From Hyphomicrobium sp. (GTDB taxonomy: Bacteria; Pseudomonadota; Alphaproteobacteria; Rhizobiales; Hyphomicrobiaceae), in assembly GCA_030148725.1 (NCBI GenBank), contig JASBSU010000031.1, positions 124,001 to 188,000 of the forward strand: a stretch of 64,000 nt of DNA, read 5' to 3'. Below the pieces are notes generated by a model. The model did no database searches, was not told the origin of the DNA, and worked only from the letters and a program-made list of their open reading frames with translations. Positions within the stretch are counted from its first letter, which is position 1. Every line of letters starts with the position of its first letter. The position numbers and the translations under genes were made by a program. This document shows, piece after piece, positions 9,861-19,283 of this stretch.

Positions 9861-10489
9861 GTTCGATACCCCGGACAAACTCGAACTCGAGCCGTAAACT
9901 AAACAAGAAGCGTGCCACTGCTGCCGTTAAACAACCGCCGGCCAACTTGGCCCTGCGGAAAGCCCTCTTCGGGCGGCGTGTCCCGGCTGCGCACAACGTT
10001 CGCACCAAATCTGACACGCGGCCATTAAGTTGCGGTAAAGCAACGCGAAGATCAATCCCAACACGAGCGGCCCCATTGGGGCGAAAAAAGGGCGGCAATC
10101 CACTAGGGGGGTGAGCCGAATTCTGTTACCTCTTGATTCGTAAGCGCATTGGGCCTGCGTGGTTCAACCCCTATCGAGCAATTTCCAACAGGAAATTTGA
10201 TCAGGGCGTCACGCCGTCGCGGGCTCCGGGTAGTCGGCATACCAGCACATATTTTTCGAGGTCTACCGCAGCTTTCGCCGCTGCGAGCGCCTTGGTTTGG
10301 CCGGTGCTCCGGCCGAGTGCGGGACGAGGAGCGTAACCAAATTCGTTAGAGTCGAAAGCAGTGAAGCAAGACTTAATTAGGGTTTGTTAACCTTTGAGCG
10401 GGTAAATTCCTAACGATGGCTTAGCTTAAAGAGATGCGGGCGCTCTCTTTCGGCTTCTGGGGCAGCGGCGCGGACTAAGAGGATCAAAC
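9861..10489. promoter_or_regulatory. fliJ-ctrA divergent regulatory region with GANTC and CtrA-box-like sites
   Basis: This 629-bp gene-free stretch separates the divergent fliJ and ctrA. GANTC methylation sites occur at 10135-10139 (GATTC) and 10349-10353 (GAGTC). A near-consensus CtrA box cluster lies at 10373-10392: TTAA, TTAG and TTAACC half-sites with 6- and 10-base spacings (consensus TTAA-N7-TTAA). A further TTAGCTTAA occurs at 10421-10429. In Caulobacter ctrA is controlled by GANTC methylation and by CtrA autoregulation, and the same logic seems encoded here. Confidence 0.6.
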
Positions 10490-11191
10490 ATGAGAGTCCT
10501 TCTGATTGAGGACGATAGTGCTACGGCGCAAAGCATCGAACTGATGCTGCAGTCTGAGGGTTTCAACGTCTATACGACGGACCTCGGCGAAGAAGGCGTC
10601 GATCTCGGCAAACTCTACGATTACGACATCATCTTGTTGGATATCGGCCTTCCCGACATGAGCGGCTACGAGGTTCTGAAAACCTTGCGCGTCGCGAAAG
10701 TCGGAACGCCAATTCTTATTCTTTCCGGTCACGCCGGCATTGAGGACAAGGTTCGCGGTCTCGGCTTCGGCGCCGACGATTACATGACGAAGCCGTTCCA
10801 TAAGGACGAGCTCGTCGCGCGCATCCACGCCATCGTGCGGCGTTCCAAGGGCCACGCACAGTCCGTCATCGAGACGGGCGATCTGCGGGTTAACCTCGAC
10901 ACCAAGACGGTTGACGTTAACGGTCAGCGCGTTCACCTGACGGGCAAAGAGTACCAGATGCTCGAGCTGCTCTCCCTTCGCAAGGGAACGACGCTCACCA
11001 AGGAGATGTTTCTCAACCATCTCTACGGCGGCATGGACGAGCCGGAACTCAAGATCATCGACGTGTTCATCTGCAAGCTTCGTAAGAAGCTGCAGGCCGC
11101 GACGGGTGGTCAGCACTACATCGAAACGGTTTGGGGCCGCGGCTACGTGCTGCGCGATCCGAGCGACGACAGCGCCGTCACCGCAGCCTGA
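10490..11191 (+). CDS. ctrA: Cell-cycle response regulator CtrA
   Basis: A 233-residue OmpR-family regulator that controls replication initiation, division and flagellar genes. The receiver domain has the acidic pair at 8-9, phosphoacceptor Asp51 ([14 protein letters not shown]), and Lys near residue 103 (TKPF). The C-terminal winged helix starts near residue 125, with the recognition region around [16 protein letters not shown]. The protein ends in two alanines, as CtrA proteins degraded by ClpXP do. The ATG follows AGAGGATCAAAC. sciP, fliJ and the GANTC sites nearby support the identity. Confidence 0.97.
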   Translation: MRVLLIEDDSATAQSIELMLQSEGFNVYTTDLGEEGVDLGKLYDYDIILLDIGLPDMSGYEVLKTLRVAKVGTPILILSGHAGIEDKVRGLGFGADDYMTKPFHKDELVARIHAIVRRSKGHAQSVIETGDLRVNLDTKTVDVNGQRVHLTGKEYQMLELLSLRKGTTLTKEMFLNHLYGGMDEPELKIIDVFICKLRKKLQAATGGQHYIETVWGRGYVLRDPSDDSAVTAA

Positions 11192-11222
11192 CGCGGTCCG
11201 ACTGTCCAGCTGCCCTGGCGTT

Positions 11223-11246
11223 ATCGGGAGCCTCCGGGCTCCCGAT
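11223..11246 (+). terminator. Probable terminator after ctrA
   Basis: A 10-bp perfect stem ATCGGGAGCC/GGCTCCCGAT with a 4-base loop lies 32 bases after the ctrA stop. It is followed by TGCGTTTC, a weak T tract. Confidence 0.65.
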
Positions 11247-11299
11247 TGCGTTTCTAGGACTTTGATTGTGCGTGGCCTGCGTGTCGGCCGAGCGGCGAC

Positions 11300-12943
11300 T
11301 TAAGCCGCCGCCTCGTTCAGCAGCCGCTGCGTTTCGCTGTTCGGCAGCCTGTCGCGCATCGCGATGAAGAAGACCGCCAGCGAGAACAGCCCGACGATGG
11401 CGAGGTCGCCATACTTTGGTAGCAGTCCAAGGCCGCCGCCGAAATTGCCGACCAGCGAAAGCACGCCGAGGCCGTTGATGAACAGCCAGAACCAAAGCGA
11501 TTGCTTGAGGTCGAGCTTCTCCTTCTCACCCGTCCAGTAGTGGACCGCGATGAGCAGTGCGCCGCCCGCAAGGGCGAGCGCGAAGACCTTCCAGTTCGTC
11601 TGCCAGCCCGCCCAGTAGACGACGCAACCAACCAGCATGAAGGCGATCGCCGACACGGCGATGCCGCCCTTGAGGCGGAACGGCCGTTTGTTGTCAGGCA
11701 GCTGATGTCTGAGCGCGGCTAATGACACGGGGCCAAAGGCCAGCGACAGGATTGCGGCCGAGGAGATGAAGCCGATGAGCTGCGACCAGCCAGGCAGCGG
11801 CAGCAGCAGCAACAAGCCGATCAGGAAGTTGATGACGATCGACCACACCGGCACCTGTGCCGCATTGAGGCGCATGAACAACTTGGGAAGCTGCCCGTTC
11901 TGCGCCAGCGCATAGTTGATGCGCGCCGTTGCACCCGTGTAGGCGATGCCCGTGCCGGCTGGCGAAACGATCGCGTCCACATAGAGCAGCGCAGCGAGCC
12001 CCTGCAGCCCGAGGATCATCGCGAATGCCGCGAACGGACCATCGGCGACGTTTTCTGCAAGCTGCGTCCACCCGCCCGCAAGATGCGCCTCGGGCACCGC
12101 GCCGATGAAGGCGATCTGCAACAGAATGTAGATGACCAGCGTGATGACCACCGCGCCGATCATGGCGAGCGGAACGTTGCGCTGGGGGTTGGACGCCTCG
12201 CCCGCCATGTCGATCACGGTCCGGAAGCCGAACAGCGAGAAGATCACGCCGCCCCCGGCAACCGCTGCAAAGATCCCGTCGACCCCGGTGGGCATGAAGC
12301 CGCCGTGATCCGTGAAGTTTCCCTTGTCGAAACCGAACACGATGAGACCCGCGACGGCGAGCAGGGGAATGGCGATCTTCCACGAGGTCACGGCGAGGTT
12401 GGCACGCGCCAGCCAGCGAACCCCGGCGAGATTGAGGATGACGAACCCGAAGAGCAAAGCGATCGCAACGACGAGCCCATGCCCCGTGAGCACGCGGTTT
12501 CCGTCGACCGTCGTCGTCAGCCACGGCAGGAGGTTGGACGAATACTGCAGCACCGCCGTCACCTCGATGGGTGCCGTCGCAACATAGGCGATCCAGCACA
12601 GCCATCCCGCCATGAACCCGCTCATCGAGCCGTGCGAGAAGTAGGGGATGCGGGCGATGGCTCCGGCGAGCGGCAGCATGCCGCCGATCTCGGCATAGAC
12701 CAGCGCCAGCAACAGCGCGACGCCGCCGCCGATGATCCATGAGACGACCGCTGCGGGTCCGGCGATTTGGGCAGCGTAGAGCGAGGCGAACAGCCAGCCC
12801 GACCCCATGATCCCAGTGATGCCTGTGAACAGGAGCGCTACCGGGCCGATCTGGCGCTGCAACTCTGTAGCACCGGATTTCTCCGAGCTGCCTTCCACGC
12901 TTCCCGAAGCAAGGTGCATGTGTTGGTCTGTCATGATCGTCAT
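11300..12943 (-). CDS. APC superfamily amino acid/amine permease
   Basis: A 547-residue inner-membrane transporter with about 12-14 hydrophobic helices. The first helix carries the APC signature GITGIMGSGWLFA (near residues 38-50), and helix 6-like FGFRTVIDMAGEASNPQRNVP follows near residue 235. This loop is typical of the amino acid/polyamine/organocation family. The substrate cannot be told from sequence. The frame continues upstream, but MTIMTDQHMH at 12943 (or the Met three codons later) fits the family start. It stands alone between ctrA and a c-di-GMP enzyme. Confidence 0.85.
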   Translation of the reverse strand: MTIMTDQHMHLASGSVEGSSEKSGATELQRQIGPVALLFTGITGIMGSGWLFASLYAAQIAGPAAVVSWIIGGGVALLLALVYAEIGGMLPLAGAIARIPYFSHGSMSGFMAGWLCWIAYVATAPIEVTAVLQYSSNLLPWLTTTVDGNRVLTGHGLVVAIALLFGFVILNLAGVRWLARANLAVTSWKIAIPLLAVAGLIVFGFDKGNFTDHGGFMPTGVDGIFAAVAGGGVIFSLFGFRTVIDMAGEASNPQRNVPLAMIGAVVITLVIYILLQIAFIGAVPEAHLAGGWTQLAENVADGPFAAFAMILGLQGLAALLYVDAIVSPAGTGIAYTGATARINYALAQNGQLPKLFMRLNAAQVPVWSIVINFLIGLLLLLPLPGWSQLIGFISSAAILSLAFGPVSLAALRHQLPDNKRPFRLKGGIAVSAIAFMLVGCVVYWAGWQTNWKVFALALAGGALLIAVHYWTGEKEKLDLKQSLWFWLFINGLGVLSLVGNFGGGLGLLPKYGDLAIVGLFSLAVFFIAMRDRLPNSETQRLLNEAAA

Positions 12944-13019
12944 CTGGTGAGGTGTTCGCGCGCATGGCCGCGCGAGCCGCAGCTTAGCGTGGCCTGGTGA
13001 AAGTCCCGTGCACGCGGAT

Positions 13020-15134
13020 CTATGATGCGTGCCGCGCCGCTTCGTCGAATACGACTTCGGGTTGCGGCCGTCCGAACAGGAAGCCCTGCCCTTCGCGACA
13101 ATGCTCGGCGCGCAAGACCGCCAGCTGGTCTTCCGTCTCGATGCCCTCCGCAAGGACCGGGATCGAGAGACTGTCGCCGAGCGCCACGATGGCGCGAATG
13201 ATGGCGCGCGCCTCGGTACTCGCGACCAGCTCGGTCACGAAGAACCGGTCGAGCTTGATCTTGTCGAACGGGAAAAGGCGCAGCGTCTCGAGCGAGGAAT
13301 ACCCGCGGCCGAAGTCGTCGAGAGCGATAGAAACCCCGAGCGCCTTTATCCGCGTCAGCGTCTTGAGCGCCTCCGAACGATCCCCCACCACCGCCGTCTC
13401 GGTGATTTCGACTTCGAGGCGATTGGGAGCCAGACGTGTCTCGGAGAGGACCTGTGCGACGCAGGAAAGAAGACCGGGCCACGCCAGCTGCACGGGTGAA
13501 AGATTGACGGCAATTGTGTGCGGGACGGGCCACGCTGCGGCCTCGCGACATGCCGCGCGTAGAACCCACGCGCCGATGTCGACGATTGCGCCGCACTGCT
13601 CCGCGATCGGTATGAATTCCGCGGGGGATACGAGCCCCAGCTCCGGATGCCGCCAACGCAGCAAGGCTTCATATCCGGTGGTGCTGAGGGTCGTCAGCGA
13701 CTTCTGAACCTGGAAGTTGAGGAACAGTTCGCCCCGTTCGATCGCTCCTTGCTGCGCACCGACGATCTGACGTCTGCGCCGCGCCGCCGTGTCGAGACAC
13801 GCTTCGAAATAACATACGCTGCGGATCGTATCGGACTTCGCCCGCTGCAGCGCATTGTCGGCCTTAGCGACCAGCGCATCGGGCGTGTCTGCATCGTCCG
13901 GCCAGATCGCAACGCCAATGCGGGCGGCCGATGGCTTATGCCCCCCTGGCACGGAGATTTGGGTTTGCGTGGCCTCCTTGAGCCGGCCGACGAAGCCGAA
14001 CAGCTCCGCCTGCTCTTTGAACGTCTTGAAGGCGATGAACTCGTCGCCACCAACTCTCGCAACAAATTCACCGCTGGCGGAGGTCGCGATGAGTCGGGAC
14101 GCAACGGACTTGAGCATCTCGTCACCGGCAGCATGGCCGTGCAGATCGTTGATCTCCTTGAAGTCGTCGAGGTCGATCGATGCCACGGCGATCTTGGTGT
14201 CGGACTGACACCGAGCGACAGCTTGCTGCAGGAACTTATACAGCGCCGTTCGGTTCGGCAGGCCGGTCAATCCATCATGCAGCGCCAGGTGGGCAAGTTT
14301 CTCCTCTGCATCACGCTTCTGCACCAGATTGCGGCGGAAGACCTCCAGAGACCGCGCCAGCGTTCCGAGTTCATCGGTACGCTCGCCACCTTCGACCTGT
14401 ACCGAAATGGCGCCCGTTGCGAGCCGCCGCGTCGACGCGATGAGGTGACGCAAAGGCGCCAACGTGGTGGCTGTAAGCAGAGCGGCAACGACGCCGAGGC
14501 TTATGAGGACGATCCCGAGCGATGACGCGATTTCGAAAGCCAGATTCGACTTCCATTGCTCAATCGGCTTCGCGAGATTGACGGCGGCGCTGAAACTCCC
14601 GATGACCTCGCCCTGCTTGAGGTTGGAATGGCAAGCGGCGCAACGTGGATTGTCGGCCTTGCCGGAACCCATGAGCGATGGGCGTGTGACGCGCATCCAG
14701 CCGTCGAGTATCCCGACGGCCCGCTTTCCATCCGCGAGAGCTGCGCGCTCGATTCGATCGCGTGGCAATTCGAGATCTGGATTTGTACCGGCCTGCGCGG
14801 CCACTTTCATTTGCTGGGCGATGAGCTTCGGCCCCATCGCCATCCACAGACGCACGTCAGCGCCGCTGGCCGAGAATTTGGCGACCGCCCCATCCAACGT
14901 TGCGGTAGCGGGATCCGCGCGGTCATTAGCGCGGGCATTCAGCATCGCCTGTTCGTGAACGACTTCCAGCAGGCTGAGCGCTACTTCCGCGCGATGGATC
15001 GCACGACTGCTGATCGCCCCCCAGTCTGAATATGCTCGATAGCCGACAGCAGCGCCCTCCATGAGAACGAGCGCGCCGCCGACGACGAGCAGAATGGATC
15101 GGGCGACGCTGGTGGACGGTGTTGCGTTGGGCAT
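13020..15134 (-). CDS. Haem-c sensor GGDEF-EAL c-di-GMP turnover protein
   Basis: A 704-residue inner-membrane protein. An N-terminal helix (11-31) is followed by a periplasmic Tll0287-like (DUF3365-type) domain holding Cys165-Ala-Ala-Cys168-His169, a covalent haem-c motif. A second membrane helix lies at 203-222 and a HAMP linker near 222-272. The GGDEF domain has an intact GGDEF at 362-366, and the EAL domain has Glu489-Ala-Leu, NLSPVQL, DDFGRGYSSL and AEGIET, so both cyclase and phosphodiesterase sites look complete. No RxxD inhibitory site precedes GGDEF. A redox, NO or CO signal is likely. Confidence 0.9.
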   Translation of the reverse strand: MPNATPSTSVARSILLVVGGALVLMEGAAVGYRAYSDWGAISSRAIHRAEVALSLLEVVHEQAMLNARANDRADPATATLDGAVAKFSASGADVRLWMAMGPKLIAQQMKVAAQAGTNPDLELPRDRIERAALADGKRAVGILDGWMRVTRPSLMGSGKADNPRCAACHSNLKQGEVIGSFSAAVNLAKPIEQWKSNLAFEIASSLGIVLISLGVVAALLTATTLAPLRHLIASTRRLATGAISVQVEGGERTDELGTLARSLEVFRRNLVQKRDAEEKLAHLALHDGLTGLPNRTALYKFLQQAVARCQSDTKIAVASIDLDDFKEINDLHGHAAGDEMLKSVASRLIATSASGEFVARVGGDEFIAFKTFKEQAELFGFVGRLKEATQTQISVPGGHKPSAARIGVAIWPDDADTPDALVAKADNALQRAKSDTIRSVCYFEACLDTAARRRRQIVGAQQGAIERGELFLNFQVQKSLTTLSTTGYEALLRWRHPELGLVSPAEFIPIAEQCGAIVDIGAWVLRAACREAAAWPVPHTIAVNLSPVQLAWPGLLSCVAQVLSETRLAPNRLEVEITETAVVGDRSEALKTLTRIKALGVSIALDDFGRGYSSLETLRLFPFDKIKLDRFFVTELVASTEARAIIRAIVALGDSLSIPVLAEGIETEDQLAVLRAEHCREGQGFLFGRPQPEVVFDEAARHAS

Positions 15135-15262
15135 GCGAGACCTCTGCGTTTTGGCAGAGGTGTTGCACGCTGCAAGATTAATTTATGGAAAAATGATCAG
15201 CACAAAGAAGATGTCATTGCTTCACGGCGCATGCGACACATGCACCCGACCGCTGACGAATG

Positions 15263-16156
15263 TCAGTCTGTCGGCGGATTGAGTATGCGCGCGACGCAAC
15301 TGGCAACGCCGTCTTGCCAAGGCGGAAGCTGGAGGCCGAACGTCTGGGATAGCTTGGAGCAATCGAGCTGCGCATTGGCGGGCCGTCGCGCTGGCGTCGG
15401 ATAGTCGGCGCTGCGGATGCCTTCGACTTCGGCGCTGGGACCCCCGAGCGTGCGTGAGCGCGCGAACGTCTCCTCCGCAAGTTCACGCCAAGTCGCCGTC
15501 CCGGCGTTTGCCGCATGATAAACGCCCCACGGACCCTCCGCGTCGGCCCGCGAAACGATGCCGGCCAGTGCGAGAATGGATGTAACGAGATGCGGCGCAT
15601 ATGTCGGGCTGCCCCGCTGATCCTCGACCACGCGCACCCGCGGCTGGGCCTCGGCCTGCGTGAGCATCGTCTTGACGAAATTTCGCCCGAACGGGCTGAA
15701 GATCCACGAGGTGCGCAGGATGATGTGCCGGGGGTTGGCATCGCGAACCGCCTGTTCGCCATCGAGCTTCGAGCGTCCGAACACGGTGACGGGCGACGTC
15801 GCATCGCTCTCGATGTAAGGCTCTCGCTTGGTTCCGTCGAACACGTAGTCCGTCGAGATATGGATGATCGGGATGCCACGCTTCGCAGCTGCCTCCGCGA
15901 GCAGGCGGGCTCCGTCGCGATTGAGCGCGAACGCCCGTTCGGCCTCGCTCTCGGCCTTGTCCACGGCAGTGTAAGCAGCTGAGTTGATCACCACTGTCGG
16001 CGAGATGGCAGACAGTGCCCGCTCGATCGACTTCGCCTCGCAGATGTTGAGTGCGGCGCGCCCGACGGCACACGCCGTGACATCCGGCCGGCCAGGAGCC
16101 ATCTCCACCAGCGCACGGGCTACCTGTCCCTGCCATCCCGCAATCAGCAGACGCAT
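15263..16156 (-). CDS. rfbD: dTDP-4-dehydrorhamnose reductase (copy 1)
   Basis: A 297-residue extended short-chain dehydrogenase. The NAD(P) loop is IAGWQGQVARAL (residues 5-16), followed by [14 protein letters not shown], the STDYVFDG block and the catalytic Tyr-x-x-x-Lys in VFGRSKLDGE. It catalyses the last step of dTDP-L-rhamnose synthesis, reducing the 4-keto group with NAD(P)H. A second, diverged rfbD sits in the rml cluster at 31.8 kb. This copy is separated from rmlA, B and C and follows DUF2165 and a small propeller-like gene, so a related nucleotide-sugar reductase is also possible. Confidence 0.88.
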   Translation of the reverse strand: MRLLIAGWQGQVARALVEMAPGRPDVTACAVGRAALNICEAKSIERALSAISPTVVINSAAYTAVDKAESEAERAFALNRDGARLLAEAAAKRGIPIIHISTDYVFDGTKREPYIESDATSPVTVFGRSKLDGEQAVRDANPRHIILRTSWIFSPFGRNFVKTMLTQAEAQPRVRVVEDQRGSPTYAPHLVTSILALAGIVSRADAEGPWGVYHAANAGTATWRELAEETFARSRTLGGPSAEVEGIRSADYPTPARRPANAQLDCSKLSQTFGLQLPPWQDGVASCVARILNPPTD

Positions 16157-16171
16157 GTTCTCGTCGCTTTC

Positions 16172-16477
16172 CTAGTCGCGCTCGGTCGCCAGGTTCGTCT
16201 CGCCCGCACCGCGGCTGCGGCGGTTGAGCTGCCACAGGAGTTCTCCGTCGTCGACCCGGAAGGCGAAAACATGGCCGCTGCAAGCTGCTATGACGGTCTC
16301 CGCAACGATGCGCACAGTCACGGGCTGCCCCTCGCACGGCAGACCTGCCGGCAACTCCGCCAGCTGGCGTTCCCATAAGAGCCGCCCCGTGGTGGCCTCG
16401 ATGAGCGTCACGCCGCCAGCGTGACCCACTGCCACCAGCGCTCGCGACTGCTCCGATGCGGTCTGTCGCTCAGCCAA
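16172..16477 (-). CDS. Small beta-propeller/PQQ-repeat-like protein (101 aa)
   Basis: A 101-residue protein with two WD/PQQ-like blade motifs: VTLIEATTGRLLWERQL and VFAFRVDDGELLWQLN. Two blades cannot make a propeller alone, so it may be a fragment or act with a partner. It overlaps the upstream DUF2165 gene by 8 bases and ends 15 bases before the reductase, indicating one operon. The function is unknown. Confidence 0.6.
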   Translation of the reverse strand: MAERQTASEQSRALVAVGHAGGVTLIEATTGRLLWERQLAELPAGLPCEGQPVTVRIVAETVIAACSGHVFAFRVDDGELLWQLNRRSRGAGETNLATERD

Positions 16478-16964
16478 GCTCCTCGTCCTTCTGATTGAGG
16501 AAAATGAGCACGAGGCCGATGGAGGCTATGAATCTGAAGGCCGCCTGCTGCCCGTTCCAGGTTTGCGATTGCCACATCTGGAACCACTCGCCGCCGACGA
16601 CCATGAAGCCGAAGAACCAGAGCGCGAAACCGGATACGAGCCCGGCGACGGCAAAGTCCTTCGCCGCATTGAACGTTGCCGCTGGAGCATCGAGCGCCGC
16701 CCACAGGCGCCGCGCGCCGACGATGCACAAAAGGCCGGTCACGATTTCCGCGGCGATGATGAGCGCATAGAAGAGATGGTAAAGGACCGGGCTTGTAATC
16801 GCGCGCCAGGTCAGCGTCGACGACGGGAAAACCGTATCCATCGACATCACATGCTGCACGAAGGCGTAGTTCGTGCCGTAGTCGATGATGTTGTCGACGC
16901 CGACGAGCAGGGAAAATAGCCCGATCATCAGAACGAGCAGAACCTTTGCGGCGCGCACCACCAT
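16470..16964 (-). CDS. DUF2165 small integral membrane protein
   Basis: A 164-residue protein with four hydrophobic helices. The NIIDYGTNYAFVQHVMSMDT block and WFFGFMVVGGEWFQMWQS are the family signature as I know it. DUF2165 proteins are predicted inner-membrane proteins of unknown role. It is the first gene of an apparent three-gene operon with the propeller-like gene and rfbD copy 1. Confidence 0.85.
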   Translation of the reverse strand: MVVRAAKVLLVLMIGLFSLLVGVDNIIDYGTNYAFVQHVMSMDTVFPSSTLTWRAITSPVLYHLFYALIIAAEIVTGLLCIVGARRLWAALDAPAATFNAAKDFAVAGLVSGFALWFFGFMVVGGEWFQMWQSQTWNGQQAAFRFIASIGLVLIFLNQKDEELG

Positions 16965-17080
16965 CCGAGGCTCCCTTGCGATTCGGCGGCCCGATTATGC
17001 TGCTCTGGCGAGCCGCCGCCAACTCCGCTACTGAAAGGGGCAGAACAGCTCATTAACAGCGCGAGGAGGCCACCCGCGAC

Positions 17081-17752
17081 ATGGCAAACGAATCCACTCC
17101 GCCCAAGGGCCTCAAGGCAGCGATCATACCCGTGACGCCCTTCCAGCAGAATTGCACGCTGCTATGGGATGATGAGACCAAGACCGGCGCGGTCGTCGAT
17201 CCCGGCGGCGACATCGACAGCATCGTGGCGGCCATCGCCGAAATCGGCATAAAGCCGGAGAAAATCCTCCTGACGCACGGGCACATCGACCATGCAGGCG
17301 GCGCGGCCGAGCTGCGCGAGCGCCTCGGCGGCATCCCGATCGAAGGTCCGCATGAGAACGAGCGCCCGCTGCTCGACAACCTCGACAAGCAGGGCGAGGC
17401 GTATGGCATCCCCGCGCGCACGGTCACGCCGGACCGCTGGCTCGACGATGGCGACACCGTCTCCGTTGCTGGTCACACGTTCGAGGTGCTGCACTGTCCC
17501 GGGCATTCGCCGGGCTCGGTCGTGCTCGTCAATCGCCCGCAGCGCTTTGCGCTGATGGGAGACGTATTGTTTCAGGGATCGATCGGCCGCACCGACTTGC
17601 CGCTCGGCAACCACGAGGCATTGATGCGCTCGATCCGCAGCAAGGTGATGGCTCTGCCCGACGACTTCGCCTTCATTTGCGGCCATGGTCCGACGAGCAC
17701 TATCGGCCAGGAGCGGCGCACGAACCCGTTCATCGTGGGTGATGCGGCCTAG
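17081..17752 (+). CDS. MBL-fold metallo-hydrolase (YcbL/glyoxalase II-like)
   Basis: A 223-residue cytoplasmic metallohydrolase. The zinc ligands are visible as the HxHxDH motif at 66-71 (THGHIDHAGG), a His in HCPGHSPGS near 147, an Asp in ALMGDVLF near 166, and a C-terminal His in ICGHGPTST. This arrangement is that of the glyoxalase II-like group that hydrolyses thioesters such as S-lactoylglutathione. The precise substrate is not certain. It is transcribed away from the DUF2165 operon. Confidence 0.9.
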   Translation: MANESTPPKGLKAAIIPVTPFQQNCTLLWDDETKTGAVVDPGGDIDSIVAAIAEIGIKPEKILLTHGHIDHAGGAAELRERLGGIPIEGPHENERPLLDNLDKQGEAYGIPARTVTPDRWLDDGDTVSVAGHTFEVLHCPGHSPGSVVLVNRPQRFALMGDVLFQGSIGRTDLPLGNHEALMRSIRSKVMALPDDFAFICGHGPTSTIGQERRTNPFIVGDAA

Positions 17753-17788
17753 CCGCGCGTCTTGGCTGGACTAGCCCCTAAAACAAAA

Positions 17789-17813
17789 ATCCCGGGAGCC
17801 GCGCCCCCGGGAT
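17789..17813 (-). terminator. Rho-independent terminator, serving the minus-strand gene at 17847-18203
   Basis: An 8-bp perfect stem ATCCCGGG/CCCGGGAT encloses a 9-base loop. On the minus strand it is followed by TTTTTGTTTT, so it mainly terminates the secreted-protein gene. It lies between two convergent genes and may also stop the MBL hydrolase transcript. Confidence 0.85.
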
Positions 17814-17846
17814 CAAAAGTGCAAACCGTTCGCGTGACGGCTGGCG

Positions 17847-18203
17847 TCAGAAGCTGCGCTCCCAACGCAGGCAGCCGAACACGCCGCACTCGGCGCTCAG
17901 CGTGCCAACGCCGATCGGATTGGCGCTATCCACGTTCGCCCACACGTCGACGGTGTTGACCCGCAGCGTATCGGCGCAGCTGCGCTTGCAGTAGACCCAG
18001 GTGCCATGCGGCAGACGCACCTGATAGCCAACGTCGGTCGCCCGGTAGGGCGCGCGGATCGAGCCGTTGCCATCGTGGCTATGGGCGGTCACGTAGCCGA
18101 GCACCTTGCTGACGGCACGAGGACCGGCCAGAGCCTGTGATGCCGTCATCCCGAGCGCGGCAGCGGCAACGAGAAGTCCGGCGGCGAATACGGAGCGTTT
18201 CAT
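17847..18203 (-). CDS. Small secreted protein (118 aa)
   Basis: A Sec signal peptide is clear: MKRSVFAAGLLVAAAALGMTASQALA with cleavage after Ala26. The mature part has Cys72 and Cys76 in WVYCKRSCAD, and two more Cys in ECGVFGCL near the end, suggesting two disulfides in the periplasm. The block GYQVRLPHGTWVYCKRSC recurs in Hyphomicrobiales proteins of unknown function, as far as I recall. It has its own terminator. Confidence 0.75.
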   Translation of the reverse strand: MKRSVFAAGLLVAAAALGMTASQALAGPRAVSKVLGYVTAHSHDGNGSIRAPYRATDVGYQVRLPHGTWVYCKRSCADTLRVNTVDVWANVDSANPIGVGTLSAECGVFGCLRWERSF

Positions 18204-18336
18204 GGGTGTCCTTGCCTTGGATGTGAGGCTCTCAGGATCGAATCCTGCCGCAAACTAACACGATTGCGATACGCACTGGCCGCGGCCCCCAACTCGGCCG
18301 CGCCGTGTTGCCCGTGCGCACCGCTTCTCGGCTGGA

Positions 18337-18825
18337 TCAGCTGTTGCGCGCGAAGTTTATGCTGACGCCCTTCAGGGTTGAGCCCTGTGTCGACAGCGAA
18401 ACCGACTGCGTCTCGCCACCGATCGATACCGACAGCAGGCCCTTGAGGGCGCCACCGCCGATGTTGAGCCGCAGCTTGGAATCATCGGCGCTGCCGGTGA
18501 TGGTCCCGGTCTGATTGTAGTTGCGCTCTTCCCAGGTGCCGGTGATCCGGCCGTTGGCGTACTTCAGCACCGAACGCAGCTCCACCTTGGTGGAGGGATT
18601 GGCGCAGATGATATTGAGCTTCAGCTCCGAGCCGCCGGCGCCGGAATAGTAGCCTTTGCAGGTGAGCTTCTCGCTCTTGCCGCCTTCGAGGCGCGCCGTA
18701 CCCTTGCCGCTCCAGGTTCCCACCAGCGACGAGAACGGGCTGCCGGCAACCGCGGGGACCCCCGCCATCAGCATGGCGCACGATCCCAAAGCCAGAGCTT
18801 TGATGCTCCCCCTCAAAAAGCTCAC
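18337..18825 (-). CDS. Secreted lipocalin-like hypothetical protein (162 aa)
   Basis: A signal peptide (residues 1-27, ending VPAVAG) precedes a beta-rich domain: FSSLVGTWSGKGTARLEGGK, a single CKGYY...IICAN disulfide pair, NGRITGTWEERNYNQTGTITG, and an SVSLSTQGSTLKGVSINF end. Repeated Gly-Thr-Trp strands suggest a lipocalin or avidin-like barrel in the periplasm. No ligand can be assigned. It is adjacent to another secreted protein on the same strand but separated by about 130 bases. Confidence 0.7.
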   Translation of the reverse strand: MSFLRGSIKALALGSCAMLMAGVPAVAGSPFSSLVGTWSGKGTARLEGGKSEKLTCKGYYSGAGGSELKLNIICANPSTKVELRSVLKYANGRITGTWEERNYNQTGTITGSADDSKLRLNIGGGALKGLLSVSIGGETQSVSLSTQGSTLKGVSINFARNS

Positions 18826-19111
18826 AACAACACCTCCAAAAAGCTTTGACCTGTCCCACTACCAACTGTGCGCCTGCCGGGATCTGCCGGTCGGCTGCAA
18901 GACACGCGTACGCCGCCGAGAACATGGTGTCGGCATGTCCCAAATTAGCACAGTCAGGGTTAAATAAGTATCTCACCCCTGCATCCACAACCCGGGGGTG
19001 GCGCGCTGTGGCCCAAAAACGCCGCGGCCGGGCTGCCGAGTTTTGCTGGCGCTCCAGGCGACTATGCGGTTGCGCGGCGATGAGCCCTGGCTATATTGCG
19101 CCGCTTGCGAC

Positions 19112-19201
19112 GGAGGGGTGGCCGAGTGGTTGAAGGCGCACGCCTGGAACGCGTGTAGGCGGGCAACCGTCTCGTGGGTTCGAATCCCACCCCCTCCGCC
19201 A
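19112..19201 (+). tRNA. tRNA-Ser (GGA anticodon)
   Basis: A 90-nt type II tRNA with a long variable arm and an encoded CCA end. The acceptor stem is GGAGGGG/CCCCTCC with discriminator G. The anticodon arm is CACGC-CTGGAAC-GCGTG, giving GGA at 34-36. It is upstream of, and convergent with, the caspase-like gene. Confidence 0.97.
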
Positions 19202-19283
19202 GCAAATTTTCAAACGATTGAAGCGCGTTAGCATTAAGCTGCCCTACTTCTGGGCGGGCGCGCCACGCCCGGCTCCCAGCCGA

